Shown in pieces: positions 25,032 through 35,457 of a DNA stretch of 64,000 nt. A model generated the notes under the pieces. The model made no database searches, was not told the DNA's origin, and saw only the letters and a list, made by a program, of their open reading frames with translations. A program made the translations under genes and the position numbers. Positions within the stretch are counted from its first letter, which is position 1, and every line of letters begins with the position of its first letter. The DNA is from an uncultured Pseudomonadales bacterium (GTDB lineage: Bacteria; Pseudomonadota; Gammaproteobacteria; Pseudomonadales; Pseudohongiellaceae), in contig CALTDI010000004.1 in assembly GCA_943842505.1 (NCBI GenBank), positions 124,001 to 188,000 on the forward strand. Direction: 5' to 3'.

Positions 25032-26939
25032 TTAATTTAAGTCTGACTGCATGTCTTGTATCCAACGATCGACGCGCGCCTCTAGCAGCGGCATAGGCAG
25101 AGCACCTGCACCCAGCACTACATCATGGAACGCTCTGACATCAAAATTATCTGCTAACGCCGACTCGGCGTTACGACGCAATTCCTGAAACTTCATCATG
25201 CCAATCTTATAGGCCGTAGCCTGCCCCGGGCCAGTTATATAGCGTTGAATCTCCGAACGAATTGCGCCCTCCGCCTGGGGAGAGTTATCCAGAAAATATT
25301 GCACCGCCTGCTCTTCGCCCCATTGTTTCGAGTGAATGCCAGTATCGACTACCAAGCGTATAGCACGCCAGATCTCACCACCCAGACGACCGAAGTCCGA
25401 ATAGGGATCTTCAAACGCCCCCATCTCCTTAGCTAGCCATTCGGAGTACAGCCCCCAACCTTCGGTGTATGCCGTGGTTCGATACTGCGTGCGGAACCGA
25501 GGCACGTCGGTAAGTTCTTGCTGAATTGAAATCTGCATATGATGGCCAGGATTGCCCTCGTGATAGGCCACGTCCTCGAGTTGAAAGATCGGCAATGTAG
25601 ACATGTCGGCCATATGTGAATAGAAGACCCCAGGGCGAGACCCATCTGGCGTCCCCGATGCATAGTGCTGGGCCGCGCCGGCCTGCTCTCGGAAGGCTTC
25701 AACCCGTTTCACTTCGAGAGACGCCTTGGGCAGTCGGCCGAAATAATCAGGTAGTTTTAACGCTATGGCATCTAGGTACTGATTATTTAAATCCAGGTAG
25801 TCCTGCCGCCCCTCATCGGTATTGGGAAAGTAGAAGCTGTCATCCTCGCGCATGAACACAAAGAAGTCTGCCAGTGTCCCCTCAAAGCCCACCGCATTTT
25901 TTATCTCTTCCATCTCTAGCTGGATACGATCGACCTCGGCCAATCCAATCTCGTGAATCTCATCGGCTGTTAGTTCCAGAGTTGTCATCTGGGCGAGCCG
26001 ATAGTTGTAATATTCTTCACCCTGGGGAAGAGCCCATACACCCTGCGCCATCGGAGATGCGAACGCCTTGTCTTGTTCTAACCAGGCCGCTATCTCGCGA
26101 TAGGCCGACATGACCTCACCGGATAGAATCTCCTGCGCGCTAGCTACATATTCTTGAGCCTGTTCGCTACTTATAAGATCAGTCTCAACCAAGGATTCTA
26201 TCTTTCCTTGAATATCGGTCCAAAGCGGCGAGTTCGGAGAGTTGTCATTGGTATTAAAGGGTACACCCGAAGTCACCCTGTCTATCTCTGTCATCGCAAA
26301 GTCATAGGCGAATGCAGGTTGGCGAATACCGGCGGCCGATGCGGCACGCGCACGCTCAAGCAACTCCCCGAAGACTCGATCAAGCTCACCCAGTCTTGAA
26401 AGATAGGCCTCGATATCCGACACATCATCGACGCGATGATAGTTGATTAAAAAGTTAGGCAATGAAGCGTGGGGACCACCGCGGCCAAAGATATAGCCAT
26501 GCTGTCTAAACGGCACAGAGGCTTCCGCTCTGGCTAGTGAATAGCTCCACATATCATAGGAGAGCTTGCCATCTTCGCTCAGCAGAGCGTAGTCGAAATC
26601 CGCCTGCATGGATGCCACGCTCTGTCTCAACCACTCAAGTTGTTCATCTTGTCCCGCGCTCGTGTAGTCGTTCAGAACATCGTAGTCAGACTTGTCGCCC
26701 AGTCTGGTCTTCGTCTGTGGATTAAAATCGAGTTGCTCCTCGTATTGTTCGTCGAACCAGACATTGAGCCGCGCGGTTTCTGCGGCAACCGGGTCGATCG
26801 CTGCGACCTGGCTTGTGACAGTCTGGGTGTCGGAGGACGCTGTTGGGCTTTGTTGATCTGTCGCTTGCTCACCACAGGCGGCTAGCAACAAAAGTAGAGG
26901 AAATATAAATAGACGCATGGCTGATCTCGTTGACTTCAT
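25032..26939 (-). CDS. DUF885 family lipoprotein, putative metallopeptidase
   Basis: A 635-aa lipoprotein: signal MRLFIFPLLLLLAACGE with lipobox Cys22 of the full frame. After a Gln/Ser/Thr-rich linker comes a large helical domain with the DUF885 hallmark HEGNPGHH (around residue 458) and WGLYSEWLAKEMGAFEDPYSDFGRLGGEIWRA downstream. These resemble the gluzincin-like zinc site with a distal Glu. The family probably contains zinc carboxypeptidase-like peptidases acting in the envelope, but few are characterised. It is upstream of, and probably cotranscribed with, the serine hydrolase gene. A start at the second ATG (residue 8) is equally possible. Confidence 0.88.
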   Translation of the reverse strand: MKSTRSAMRLFIFPLLLLLAACGEQATDQQSPTASSDTQTVTSQVAAIDPVAAETARLNVWFDEQYEEQLDFNPQTKTRLGDKSDYDVLNDYTSAGQDEQLEWLRQSVASMQADFDYALLSEDGKLSYDMWSYSLARAEASVPFRQHGYIFGRGGPHASLPNFLINYHRVDDVSDIEAYLSRLGELDRVFGELLERARAASAAGIRQPAFAYDFAMTEIDRVTSGVPFNTNDNSPNSPLWTDIQGKIESLVETDLISSEQAQEYVASAQEILSGEVMSAYREIAAWLEQDKAFASPMAQGVWALPQGEEYYNYRLAQMTTLELTADEIHEIGLAEVDRIQLEMEEIKNAVGFEGTLADFFVFMREDDSFYFPNTDEGRQDYLDLNNQYLDAIALKLPDYFGRLPKASLEVKRVEAFREQAGAAQHYASGTPDGSRPGVFYSHMADMSTLPIFQLEDVAYHEGNPGHHMQISIQQELTDVPRFRTQYRTTAYTEGWGLYSEWLAKEMGAFEDPYSDFGRLGGEIWRAIRLVVDTGIHSKQWGEEQAVQYFLDNSPQAEGAIRSEIQRYITGPGQATAYKIGMMKFQELRRNAESALADNFDVRAFHDVVLGAGALPMPLLEARVDRWIQDMQSDLN

Positions 26940-27018
26940 TTGACGGATAGAGAATAAATTTTGAAAGCTCGCTTAAACTACAAAGCAGCTAATGCAGGGC
27001 AAGAAGCTAATACTTTTG

Positions 27019-27849
27019 TTATTGCTTGTCTAGCAACTGCTGCCAAGGGTAGAGCGGATCCGCAAGCGCTATAAAATACGGGTTTAGCAACTCGGCCTTG
27101 GTATTGTAGCGAAGCGTCTGAAACTGCAGATCTACAATAGCCCCGCCTGCCGCCGTAAGAATACCCTGGGCCGCAGCAGTATCCCACTCGCTGGTAGGTG
27201 CTAGCCGAGGATAGATATCCGCCCTGCCTTCGGCTAACAGACACATCTTCAGCGAGCTGCCCATGCTCACTATAACTGCCTTGCCGAGCTGCTCTTCAAT
27301 CTGTTGAATCATTGCATCCAGATCCTCTCCGCGATGACGACGGCTCGCTACGATGCTTACGCCGTTCTCTTGCTCCATGAGTCGACACTTTATTGGGCTC
27401 GCCACAGCATCCGGACGATTCAAATCCTGCTTCCATGCACCCAGCCCAATACCACCGAAATAGCTGACACCAGTGACCGGCACATAGACTACCCCGGCAA
27501 CCGCTGTCTTATCTTCAATCAGTGCGATGTTGACGGTGAACTCGCCGTTGCGGCCAATAAACTCCTTTGTGCCATCGAGAGGATCGATGAGCCAGTAGCG
27601 TTGCCAGGATTTTCTCTCAGAGAAATCGATCGCATCAGATTCTTCCGAAAGAAGAGGGATATCTGGAGTGAGCTTACTCAGGCGATCGATGATCAGGCGA
27701 TGGGCGCGGCGGTCGGCGTCGGTAAGAGGCGAATCATCCTGTTTCCTGCTTACCGCAATGGCCTGATCAGAATTATAGACCTCGAGAATCTCGGCGCCCG
27801 CTGCGATAGCGATATCCTTTACCTCATTGAGCAATGGTAGATCTAACAT
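27019..27849 (-). CDS. cysQ: 3'(2'),5'-bisphosphate nucleotidase
   Basis: Inositol-monophosphatase superfamily enzyme of 276 aa. It removes the 3' phosphate from PAP/PAPS formed in sulfate assimilation and sulfotransfer. Visible motifs: LLSEESDAIDF, the metal site WLIDPLDGTKEFI, SMGSSLKMCLLAEG and EWDTAAAQGILTAAGG. The length is normal for CysQ. Divergent from yrfG; in related gammaproteobacteria cysQ, nudE and yrfG cluster, and here nudE is missing. Sulfate released by the sulfatases elsewhere in the window would end in this pathway only indirectly. Confidence 0.93.
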   Translation of the reverse strand: MLDLPLLNEVKDIAIAAGAEILEVYNSDQAIAVSRKQDDSPLTDADRRAHRLIIDRLSKLTPDIPLLSEESDAIDFSERKSWQRYWLIDPLDGTKEFIGRNGEFTVNIALIEDKTAVAGVVYVPVTGVSYFGGIGLGAWKQDLNRPDAVASPIKCRLMEQENGVSIVASRRHRGEDLDAMIQQIEEQLGKAVIVSMGSSLKMCLLAEGRADIYPRLAPTSEWDTAAAQGILTAAGGAIVDLQFQTLRYNTKAELLNPYFIALADPLYPWQQLLDKQ

Positions 27850-27995
27850 CGACTAAAACTATCCCTGGGGGTTAATGATTTACCTATCTAAGATCTAGGC
27901 GCAGACACCACTGTGCTGGTACTGCTTCCCGTTTCGCCTGTATCATGTTGCATGAGCCGTCAGTCCTTGCCAAGGCTTATTTTCAGGAGACTAAA

Positions 27996-28664
27996 ATGCC
28001 ACCGTGGCCAGACATAGACACCATCATGTTCGACATGGATGGGACACTATTAGATCTGCACTTCGATAATTATTTCTGGCAACAGTTGATTCCCAAGCTC
28101 TATGGCGAGAAACATGGTCTTAGCGAGGACGCTGCGCTAGAGTTCATGCATTGCAAAACTACCGAAGTCCAAGGAACGCTCGATTGGTATTGCCTGGATT
28201 ATTGGAAGGAACAGTTGCAACTGGACATAACCGGCCTTAAGAACGACGCCAAACACAAGATCAATGTTCGCCCTCATGTCGAAGACATTTTACTGGAATT
28301 AAAACTAAGCGATAAACGTGTAGTGCTGGTAACGAACGCGCACCCTTCCAGCCTCGCCATCAAGATGGAGCACACGGGAATCGCTCACTATTTCGATCAA
28401 TGCATTAGCTCACACACTCTAGAGCTGGCGAAAGAGAATCAAGGTTTCTGGCAGAGTCTGCAAAAATTGGAACGTTACGATCCAGAACGTACCGTATTAT
28501 TCGACGACTCGCTTCCAGTCTTGCGCCAGGCAAAACGCGAAGGAATTAAACATCTGTTCGGCATTATGCAACCCGATAGCAGAAAACCCGGCGTGCCTAT
28601 AGATGAATTTCCGCAGGTCGACAGATTCGCAGAGATACTTCCCTCTTTATCAACCCCCAACTAA
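27996..28664 (+). CDS. yrfG: HAD-family GMP/IMP nucleotidase
   Basis: A 222-aa HAD hydrolase; ATG 27996 is preceded by CAGGAGA at ideal spacing, so the longer frame from 27945 is rejected. Motif I is MFDMDGTLLDL, motif II VTNAHPS, motif III Lys around HTLELAKEN, and motif IV VLFDDSLPVL. E. coli YrfG dephosphorylates GMP and IMP. Followed after 21 nt by hslR, the same neighbour order as in many gammaproteobacteria, which supports the symbol. Confidence 0.9.
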   Translation: MPPWPDIDTIMFDMDGTLLDLHFDNYFWQQLIPKLYGEKHGLSEDAALEFMHCKTTEVQGTLDWYCLDYWKEQLQLDITGLKNDAKHKINVRPHVEDILLELKLSDKRVVLVTNAHPSSLAIKMEHTGIAHYFDQCISSHTLELAKENQGFWQSLQKLERYDPERTVLFDDSLPVLRQAKREGIKHLFGIMQPDSRKPGVPIDEFPQVDRFAEILPSLSTPN

Positions 28665-28685
28665 ATTACATAATTTTATTGCGCC

Positions 28686-29096
28686 ATGGCCAAAAGCAAA
28701 CCGGCAGAGAAGAAGACCGACTTGAACCGTCTACGCCTGGACAAGTGGTTATGGGCAGCACGGTTCTACAAGACTCGCTCGGTAGCCAAACATGCCATCG
28801 AAGGGGGTAAGGTCTATTGTGAGGGTAGCCGCTGCAAGCCTGGCAAGGAAGTCGAGATTGGTATGGAGATACGCCTGCGTCAGGGCCTGGATGAGAAAAC
28901 AGTCATAATTCAGGCTCTATCCGAACAGCGCCGCGGAGCGCCTGAGGCACAGCTGCTATATGCAGAGACCGAAGAGAGTATCGAGCAGCGAGAGAAACAG
29001 GCCCTTGAGCGCAAGGCCCAGCCCAGCCTATGGCAATCTGATGGCAAGCCAAATAAGAGAGATCGGCGGCTTATTCACCGCTTTAAGCAGAGTTAG
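28686..29096 (+). CDS. hslR: Ribosome-associated heat shock protein Hsp15 (S4 domain)
   Basis: A 136-aa basic RNA-binding protein. The S4 domain is plain from residue 14 (LNRLRLDKWLWAARFYKTRSVAKHAIEGGKVYCEG). A charged C-terminal helix follows (EQREKQALERKAQPSLWQ, RDRRLIHRFKQ). Hsp15 binds free 50S subunits carrying nascent chains and recycles them. Probably cotranscribed with yrfG. Confidence 0.93.
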   Translation: MAKSKPAEKKTDLNRLRLDKWLWAARFYKTRSVAKHAIEGGKVYCEGSRCKPGKEVEIGMEIRLRQGLDEKTVIIQALSEQRRGAPEAQLLYAETEESIEQREKQALERKAQPSLWQSDGKPNKRDRRLIHRFKQS

Positions 29097-29397
29097 CTGC
29101 AAGTTAATTGGGAGTTAACTGAGAATTAAGCAAGAACCTGCTGAAAGAATAGCCTCCAGCAGCCTGTGTGGGCTCTCCGGCGCTAGCAATGACCCCAAAC
29201 CCGTCGAAGGCAGCCGCGTTAGCACTGACTAATGATATTTGTCATAATGCCGCTCACCTGAAATGAGTCAATGCCCGAGTTGGGGCCGAGGCGCTATCAG
29301 AGTCCCTGGGGCAAGCAACAGCCAAACAACTGGCAACTACTGTGCTAACTAGCAACTACACGGATTGAGTGTACTAACAGACCTTCCAGGAGATATC
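29097..29397 (+). other. Non-coding gap between hslR and gshA
   Basis: About 300 nt with no open frame that looks coding, no tRNA-like fold and no clear hairpin-plus-T terminator. It must contain the gshA promoter if gshA is not read through from hslR, but I cannot pick convincing -35/-10 boxes. Confidence 0.4.
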
Positions 29398-30966
29398 TTG
29401 AGTAAAGAATTCAATGAGTGCCTGCAACGCTACCAGCTGCCTGAGTTTGACGCAGCCTGGGGCGCCATTCATCGAGGTATCGAGAAGGAAAGTCTGCGCG
29501 TCTCGAAAGACGGCCATATTTCTCTGGCCAGCCATCCTCAGTCACTTGGCTCCAGCCTAAGCAATCCTTTTATTACTACCGATTTTAGCGAGTCCTTGTT
29601 GGAATTCATCACCCCTGCCTATAGCGATATAGATACCTGTCTATCAAAGATGGAAGACATACACCGCTTCACCATGCAGAATCTCGAGAATGATGAAATG
29701 CTCTGGGTATCCAGCATGCCCTGCCCGCTTGGCAGCTCAGATGAGATTCCAATAGCACAGTACGGCTCTTCCAATGTCGGCAAACTAAAAACGCTATACC
29801 GCCATGGTCTAAGCAATCGCTATGGTCGCTTAATGCAAATCATCTCCGGCATTCACTACAATTTCTCGATGCCCGAATCGTTCTGGCAGCCATATCAGGA
29901 AATGTGCGGCGACAAGGGACAGCTAAAAGATTTCAAGACGGAGAAATATCTCCACCTGATTAGAAATTTCCACCGCTATTCCTGGCTGCTTATCTATCTG
30001 TTTGGTGCATCGCCCGCCGCTTGCAAATGTTTTGTTCAAGGGCGAGAGCACGATCTTCAAGAACTGGATGATTCCAGCCTCTATCTTCCCTATGCCACCT
30101 GTTTGCGCATGGGCAACCTGGGATACAAGAGTGAAGCACAGAAGTCACTGTTCGTCTGTTACAACGAACTAGACTCCTATGCGGACTGCCTGCGCCAGGC
30201 CATGGATACGCCCTACCCCGAATACGAAGCAATGGGTCAGAGTAAAGACGGTGAGTATCTACAACTCAACACAAATCTTTTGCAGCTCGAGAATGAGTTC
30301 TACAGCACCATAAGACCGAAGCGCGTTGTTAAGAGTGGGCAACGGCCCTTGGAAGCATTGACACAGGACGGCATCGAATACATCGAGGTTAGGGCTCTGG
30401 ATTTAAATCCCTATCTCCCTCTGGGCCTGGACAAAGAACAGATCCATTTCCTCGATAGCTTCCTGTTACATTGCCTCTTGGCTGAAAGTCCTGAGTGCCA
30501 CAAGCAAGAATTCTTCGAGGTAGCAGACAATATTTCCAAAGTGGTAAGACAGGGTCGTGACCCCGAGCTTTCTCTCAATTTGGAAGGGGCTCCGAAGAAA
30601 AAGACAGACTGGGCCAACGAGATCTTAGCGGAGGTTGCTAACGCCGCCTCTATGCTCGACAAAATCCACGGGGGCAATAACTATAACGAAAGTTTGGCCG
30701 CACAGTCAGCCAAGATCGCCGATCCGGATCTCACTCCTTCGGGCAAAATCCTGAAAGACATGAAAGAAGGCGAACTATCGTTCTTCGAGTTCTCCATGCA
30801 GCAGTCTCGAATTCACCGAGACTATCTGCAAAAGGGCGGACTGAGCGATGCAGCCGAAAAGTTGATGGAGAAGACGGCCGCCGAATCGCTTCTTGAACAA
30901 GCAGAGATTGAGAGCAAAGACACCATAGGCTTCGATGAGTACCTGAAGAATTGGAACAAGGCATAG
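29398..30966 (+). CDS. gshA: Glutamate-cysteine ligase
   Basis: First enzyme of glutathione synthesis, joining Glu and Cys with ATP in the cytoplasm; 522 aa as usual for the gammaproteobacterial type. The start is taken as TTG 29398 because CAGGAGA lies directly upstream at good spacing; an in-frame TTG at 29365 lacks one. Diagnostic blocks: HRGIEKESLRV, TDFSESLLEFITPAYSD, SGIHYNFSMPESFW, NLGYKSEAQKSL, LNTNLLQLENEFYSTIRPKR and YIEVRALDLNPYLPLG. Followed by dsbB after 96 nt, so a thiol-redox cluster. Confidence 0.95.
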   Translation: MSKEFNECLQRYQLPEFDAAWGAIHRGIEKESLRVSKDGHISLASHPQSLGSSLSNPFITTDFSESLLEFITPAYSDIDTCLSKMEDIHRFTMQNLENDEMLWVSSMPCPLGSSDEIPIAQYGSSNVGKLKTLYRHGLSNRYGRLMQIISGIHYNFSMPESFWQPYQEMCGDKGQLKDFKTEKYLHLIRNFHRYSWLLIYLFGASPAACKCFVQGREHDLQELDDSSLYLPYATCLRMGNLGYKSEAQKSLFVCYNELDSYADCLRQAMDTPYPEYEAMGQSKDGEYLQLNTNLLQLENEFYSTIRPKRVVKSGQRPLEALTQDGIEYIEVRALDLNPYLPLGLDKEQIHFLDSFLLHCLLAESPECHKQEFFEVADNISKVVRQGRDPELSLNLEGAPKKKTDWANEILAEVANAASMLDKIHGGNNYNESLAAQSAKIADPDLTPSGKILKDMKEGELSFFEFSMQQSRIHRDYLQKGGLSDAAEKLMEKTAAESLLEQAEIESKDTIGFDEYLKNWNKA

Positions 30967-31062
30967 CGGTTCTTGCCTTTAGGCGGCCATCTAGAATGCG
31001 GCGCAGTAACGCAGATTTAAGGGCGAGCGCAGCTCGTCAAGAAATGCAATTAGGAGCGGTCG

Positions 31063-31572
31063 ATGGCCCTGGCAATTCCCGGCAACAGAATAATCAACAT
31101 AGGTATCTTCCTGACCACCGTAGTCACGATCGCTATCGCGCTATATATGGAACACGTGATGCTGCTCTCGCCCTGCGGCCTATGTATAACCCAGCGTGTC
31201 TTTTTTATTCTCTGCGGCTTGGTCTGTTTAGCAGCGGCGATTCATAATCCCGCGGCCGATGGGCTGAAGATCTATGCATTCGTAGCGGCGGCAATGTGTA
31301 TCTTCGGCAGCTATTTCGCCGGAAGACAGATCTGGTTACAACACCTGCCAGAGGACTTGGTACCCGCTTGCGGCCCGGGCTTCGCTTATATTCGCGACAA
31401 TTTCCCCTTCATCGAACTACTCGACTTTCTCCTGGTAGGCGACGGTAATTGCGCAGAAGTTCAGCTCCGCTTCCTGGGAATTTTCTCAATTGCCGAGATG
31501 TCCATCATCGCCTTCTTCGCCCTTTTCAGCATTTGTCTGTTCATCGCTTTTCGCCAACAGGCGGCAAACTAA
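31063..31572 (+). CDS. dsbB: Disulfide bond formation protein B
   Basis: Four-helix inner-membrane quinone reductase of 169 aa that reoxidises periplasmic DsbA. The two Cys pairs are present: C38-G-L-C41 in the first periplasmic loop and C103/C130 in the second. Helices around residues 12-28, 44-60, 70-88 and 142-162. The ATG is preceded by TTAGGAGCGG. Its last 4 nt overlap the convergent flavoprotein gene. Possible electron partner for DsbA-like proteins in this genome, though the FrnE-type protein of this window lacks a visible signal peptide and is probably cytoplasmic. Confidence 0.93.
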   Translation: MALAIPGNRIINIGIFLTTVVTIAIALYMEHVMLLSPCGLCITQRVFFILCGLVCLAAAIHNPAADGLKIYAFVAAAMCIFGSYFAGRQIWLQHLPEDLVPACGPGFAYIRDNFPFIELLDFLLVGDGNCAEVQLRFLGIFSIAEMSIIAFFALFSICLFIAFRQQAAN

Positions 31573-33704
31573 TTACGGCGCCAAGCGAAGAACTTCTCTA
31601 GATAGGGAAAATATTTTTCCGGAAGACGCTCACTACGCCAGGCATTGGCGGCAAACTTGTTCGCCTCCAGGATAGTTGGGTAGATATGAGTTACCGCTGA
31701 AATTTTCTTCAGACCCATGCCGTGAGTCATAGCGAAGACAAACTCCCCTATCACCTCACCTGCATGGTGCCCAACGATTGTTACCCCAAGAATCTTGTCC
31801 TTGCCGGGAACGGTAAGAACCTTGATGAACCCGTGAGCCTCACCATCGGCCAAGGAACGATCATGATGATCCATCTCGTAGCGAGTAAGCTCATAAGGAA
31901 TCATTTTTTCCTTGGCTTCTGTTTCACTCAGCCCTACTCTGGCAACCTCAGGGTCGGTGAACGTTGCCCATGGCACAACCGAGTAATTAATCTTGGAGCG
32001 ATACAGGCCGCCTAGCATCGCATTAAGCGAAGCGAACCAGGCCTGAAAGGATGCCATATGAGTGAATTGATAGGGGCCCGCAACGTCACCACAGGCGAAG
32101 ACGTTTGGCATACTGGTTTGCAGGTATTCGTTTACTTCTATCGTGCCCTGCCTGGTCAGTGCAAGATTCAAATTTTCCAGACCGAAGCCTTCAACATTTG
32201 CCTTGCGGCCAATAGCGAGTAAGACCTTGTCGAATTCTACTCTGACCGTCTCGCCATTGTGTTCGGCCTCCATATAATCACCGTTCTCACCCGCCCCAAA
32301 CTTTACTAACTTGTGTCCGGTGAGAAGTTGAACCCCCTGCTCGCGAAAAGCCTTTGCTACCACTTCTGAAACTTCCGCATCTTCGCGCGGCATGATGCGC
32401 TCGGCCATGTCTACCTGTATCACCTGCGCACCCAGATTGCTAAACGCCTGTGCGAGTTCACAACCTATCGGTCCACCGCCGACAACGAGCAATCGCTTCG
32501 GCAATTCTGTAAGCGACCAGATTGAATCGGAGGTCAGGTAGTCGATCTCTGCCAGCCCTGGAATCGGCGGAACCAGGGGACGCGCACCTGTGGCAACTAT
32601 TATGGAGCGAGTCGTAATACGTCGCTCGTTAACGGTCACAACATAGGGAGATTCGATAACGGCATCACCTAGTTCAACCTCGACACCCAAAGAGGTAAAC
32701 CGCTCTACCGAGTCATGAGGCTCGATTGTTTTGATTACGCCCTGTACACGGGCCATCACTGCGGCAAAGTTAACCTCTCCCTTGGCGTCATCGATTCCAA
32801 ATTCTTTTGCCCTTCGTATGTAGGACATGATGCGACCACTACGAATAATCGATTTGCTGGGAACACAGCCGGTGTTCAAGCAGTCTCCGCCCATCTTGTG
32901 TTTCTCGATAAGAATTACTTTAGCCTTCGCACCTGCCGTTATTAACGAGGCAACGAGGCCCGCAGATCCCGCGCCGACAACGACAACATTAGCGTCGAAG
33001 CGTTTTGGTTTCTCAAAACTCTGCAATGCCTTGTTGCGCTGAATACTGTTGAGAATAAGTTTGGCAATAAGCGGAAACACGCCGAGTAATACTAGCGAAC
33101 CCAAGACGGGTGGGCTCACCAAACCGGAAAGCGAGGATATTTGCGAAAGCTCCGAACCTGCATTCACATAAACTGCCGTGCCTATCAACATGCCTGCTTG
33201 GCTAGCAAGATAGAATGAAGTCGTACGAATAGCGGTTAGACCCATCAGGAGGTTCACAACGAAGAAGGGAAACAGAGGAACCATACGAATGCTGAAGAGA
33301 TAAAAGCTGCCGTCTTTCTCGATACCTTTATTCAGTGGCGCAAGATAGTCCCCGAATCTTCGCTGCACCCAGTCTCGCAACAGTACTCGAGATGCTAGAA
33401 ATGCGAGCGTCGCTCCTATGCTACTAGCAAAAGATACCAGCAGGGTTCCCCAGAACAGTCCGAATATCGCACCACCTAACAGGGTGATTATAATTGCGCC
33501 TGGAATAGAGAGCCCCGTGGCAATCACATAGCCTATGAAATAGATCACAGCTGTTTGCGCGAAGTTCTCATTCTTATAGTCTTGGATATTTGACAGCTGA
33601 GATTGCGCGTATTCCAGTGTTAGATATTGTCCTAGGTCCAGCGTGATGTAACCGAATACGGCGATTACGAGTAGAGCAACTAGAATGAGTTTGGTCTTAT
33701 TCAC
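31569..33704 (-). CDS. VTT-domain membrane protein fused to a mercuric-reductase-like flavoprotein
   Basis: A 711-aa fusion. Residues 1-225 are a TVP38/TMEM64 (VTT/SNARE-associated) membrane domain with helices around 7-22, 50-108, 140-185 and 200-220 and the motif SIRMVPLFPFFVVNLLMGLT. Residues 236-711 are a class I pyridine nucleotide-disulfide oxidoreductase: FAD site VVVVGAGSAGLVAS, redox pair C275-LNT-GC280, NAD site LLVVGGGPIGCELAQAF, FACGDVAG, and a dimerisation domain with the HxxxxxE-like block near THIYPTILEANKFAAN. No N-terminal heavy-metal (HMA) domain is seen. Substrate unknown; similar fusions are often annotated as mercuric reductase. Divergent from hemB. Confidence 0.9.
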   Translation of the reverse strand: MNKTKLILVALLVIAVFGYITLDLGQYLTLEYAQSQLSNIQDYKNENFAQTAVIYFIGYVIATGLSIPGAIIITLLGGAIFGLFWGTLLVSFASSIGATLAFLASRVLLRDWVQRRFGDYLAPLNKGIEKDGSFYLFSIRMVPLFPFFVVNLLMGLTAIRTTSFYLASQAGMLIGTAVYVNAGSELSQISSLSGLVSPPVLGSLVLLGVFPLIAKLILNSIQRNKALQSFEKPKRFDANVVVVGAGSAGLVASLITAGAKAKVILIEKHKMGGDCLNTGCVPSKSIIRSGRIMSYIRRAKEFGIDDAKGEVNFAAVMARVQGVIKTIEPHDSVERFTSLGVEVELGDAVIESPYVVTVNERRITTRSIIVATGARPLVPPIPGLAEIDYLTSDSIWSLTELPKRLLVVGGGPIGCELAQAFSNLGAQVIQVDMAERIMPREDAEVSEVVAKAFREQGVQLLTGHKLVKFGAGENGDYMEAEHNGETVRVEFDKVLLAIGRKANVEGFGLENLNLALTRQGTIEVNEYLQTSMPNVFACGDVAGPYQFTHMASFQAWFASLNAMLGGLYRSKINYSVVPWATFTDPEVARVGLSETEAKEKMIPYELTRYEMDHHDRSLADGEAHGFIKVLTVPGKDKILGVTIVGHHAGEVIGEFVFAMTHGMGLKKISAVTHIYPTILEANKFAANAWRSERLPEKYFPYLEKFFAWRRN

Positions 33705-33899
33705 AGGTTTAGCCTTTGCATGTTTTTACAGGTAGAACTTCTGCCACTGAGGGACGTAGCCGGATTTCTGGCATATAATCCTTGCCAACATAGATCGGTA
33801 TGCTATAACCGTTTGCGTTCCATTGGCGAGAAACATTTAGCCAGGCCAGAGAAACATTGGTCTTCAAACAGTTCAGCACATATCCTTTACCAACACTAA

Positions 33900-34931
<1,032 letters not shown>

Positions 34932-35089
34932 CACTGTCACCAATTAGTCGCTATATGCAGCTAGCCCTTGAATCCTGAATTTTTGGCCTTATCATAGGCA
35001 GCACACGAGCATGTAATCGAGTACTTCAGTCTGACAGCTCCTCATTTACGACTCTGAATTCCCAAATAGCAAACACAAGGAAACCTTCT

Positions 35090-35416
35090 ATGAGCGACAA
35101 TATCGTTCACATTTCTGACAGCAGTTTCGAAACCGACGTACTCCAGGCCGAGGGTCCAGTCCTGGTTGATTTCTGGGCAGAATGGTGTGGCCCCTGCAAG
35201 ATGATTGCTCCGGTACTCGAAGAATTGGCCGGCGAATACGACGGCAAGCTGAAGATCTGTAAGATGGATGTCGATGCCAACGTCGAAACGGCACCAAAAT
35301 ATGGCGTAAGAGGGATTCCTACGCTAATCGTATTCAACAATGGTGATGTTGCTGGCACCAAAGTAGGCGCCCTATCGAAATCACAGCTTTCCGCATTTAT
35401 TGACAGCGTGATTTAA
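35090..35416 (+). CDS. trxA: Thioredoxin 1
   Basis: A 108-aa classical thioredoxin with the active site W32-C33-G-P-C36, buried Asp in VLVDFWAEW and cis-Pro in GIPTLIVF. General cytoplasmic disulfide reductant. AAGGAAAC ahead of the ATG. It stands directly upstream of rho and is followed by a strong hairpin, the usual trxA-rho order of gammaproteobacteria. Confidence 0.97.
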   Translation: MSDNIVHISDSSFETDVLQAEGPVLVDFWAEWCGPCKMIAPVLEELAGEYDGKLKICKMDVDANVETAPKYGVRGIPTLIVFNNGDVAGTKVGALSKSQLSAFIDSVI

Positions 35417-35428
35417 ATTGCGTTTAAT

Positions 35429-35457
35429 GTGGTGTCTCGACGTTCTCGGGACGCCAC
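35429..35457 (+). terminator. Hairpin after trxA
   Basis: GTGGTGTCTCG pairs with CGGGACGCCAC (11 bp including two G-U pairs) around a 7-nt loop, 12 nt after the trxA stop. No T run follows, so it may protect the 3' end or act with Rho rather than be an intrinsic terminator. Confidence 0.5.

Noticed and set aside
27304..27840. Plus-strand open frame opposite cysQ
   Set aside because: It is the mirror of a well-conserved enzyme; no motif, no ribosome site, and no codon sense of its own.
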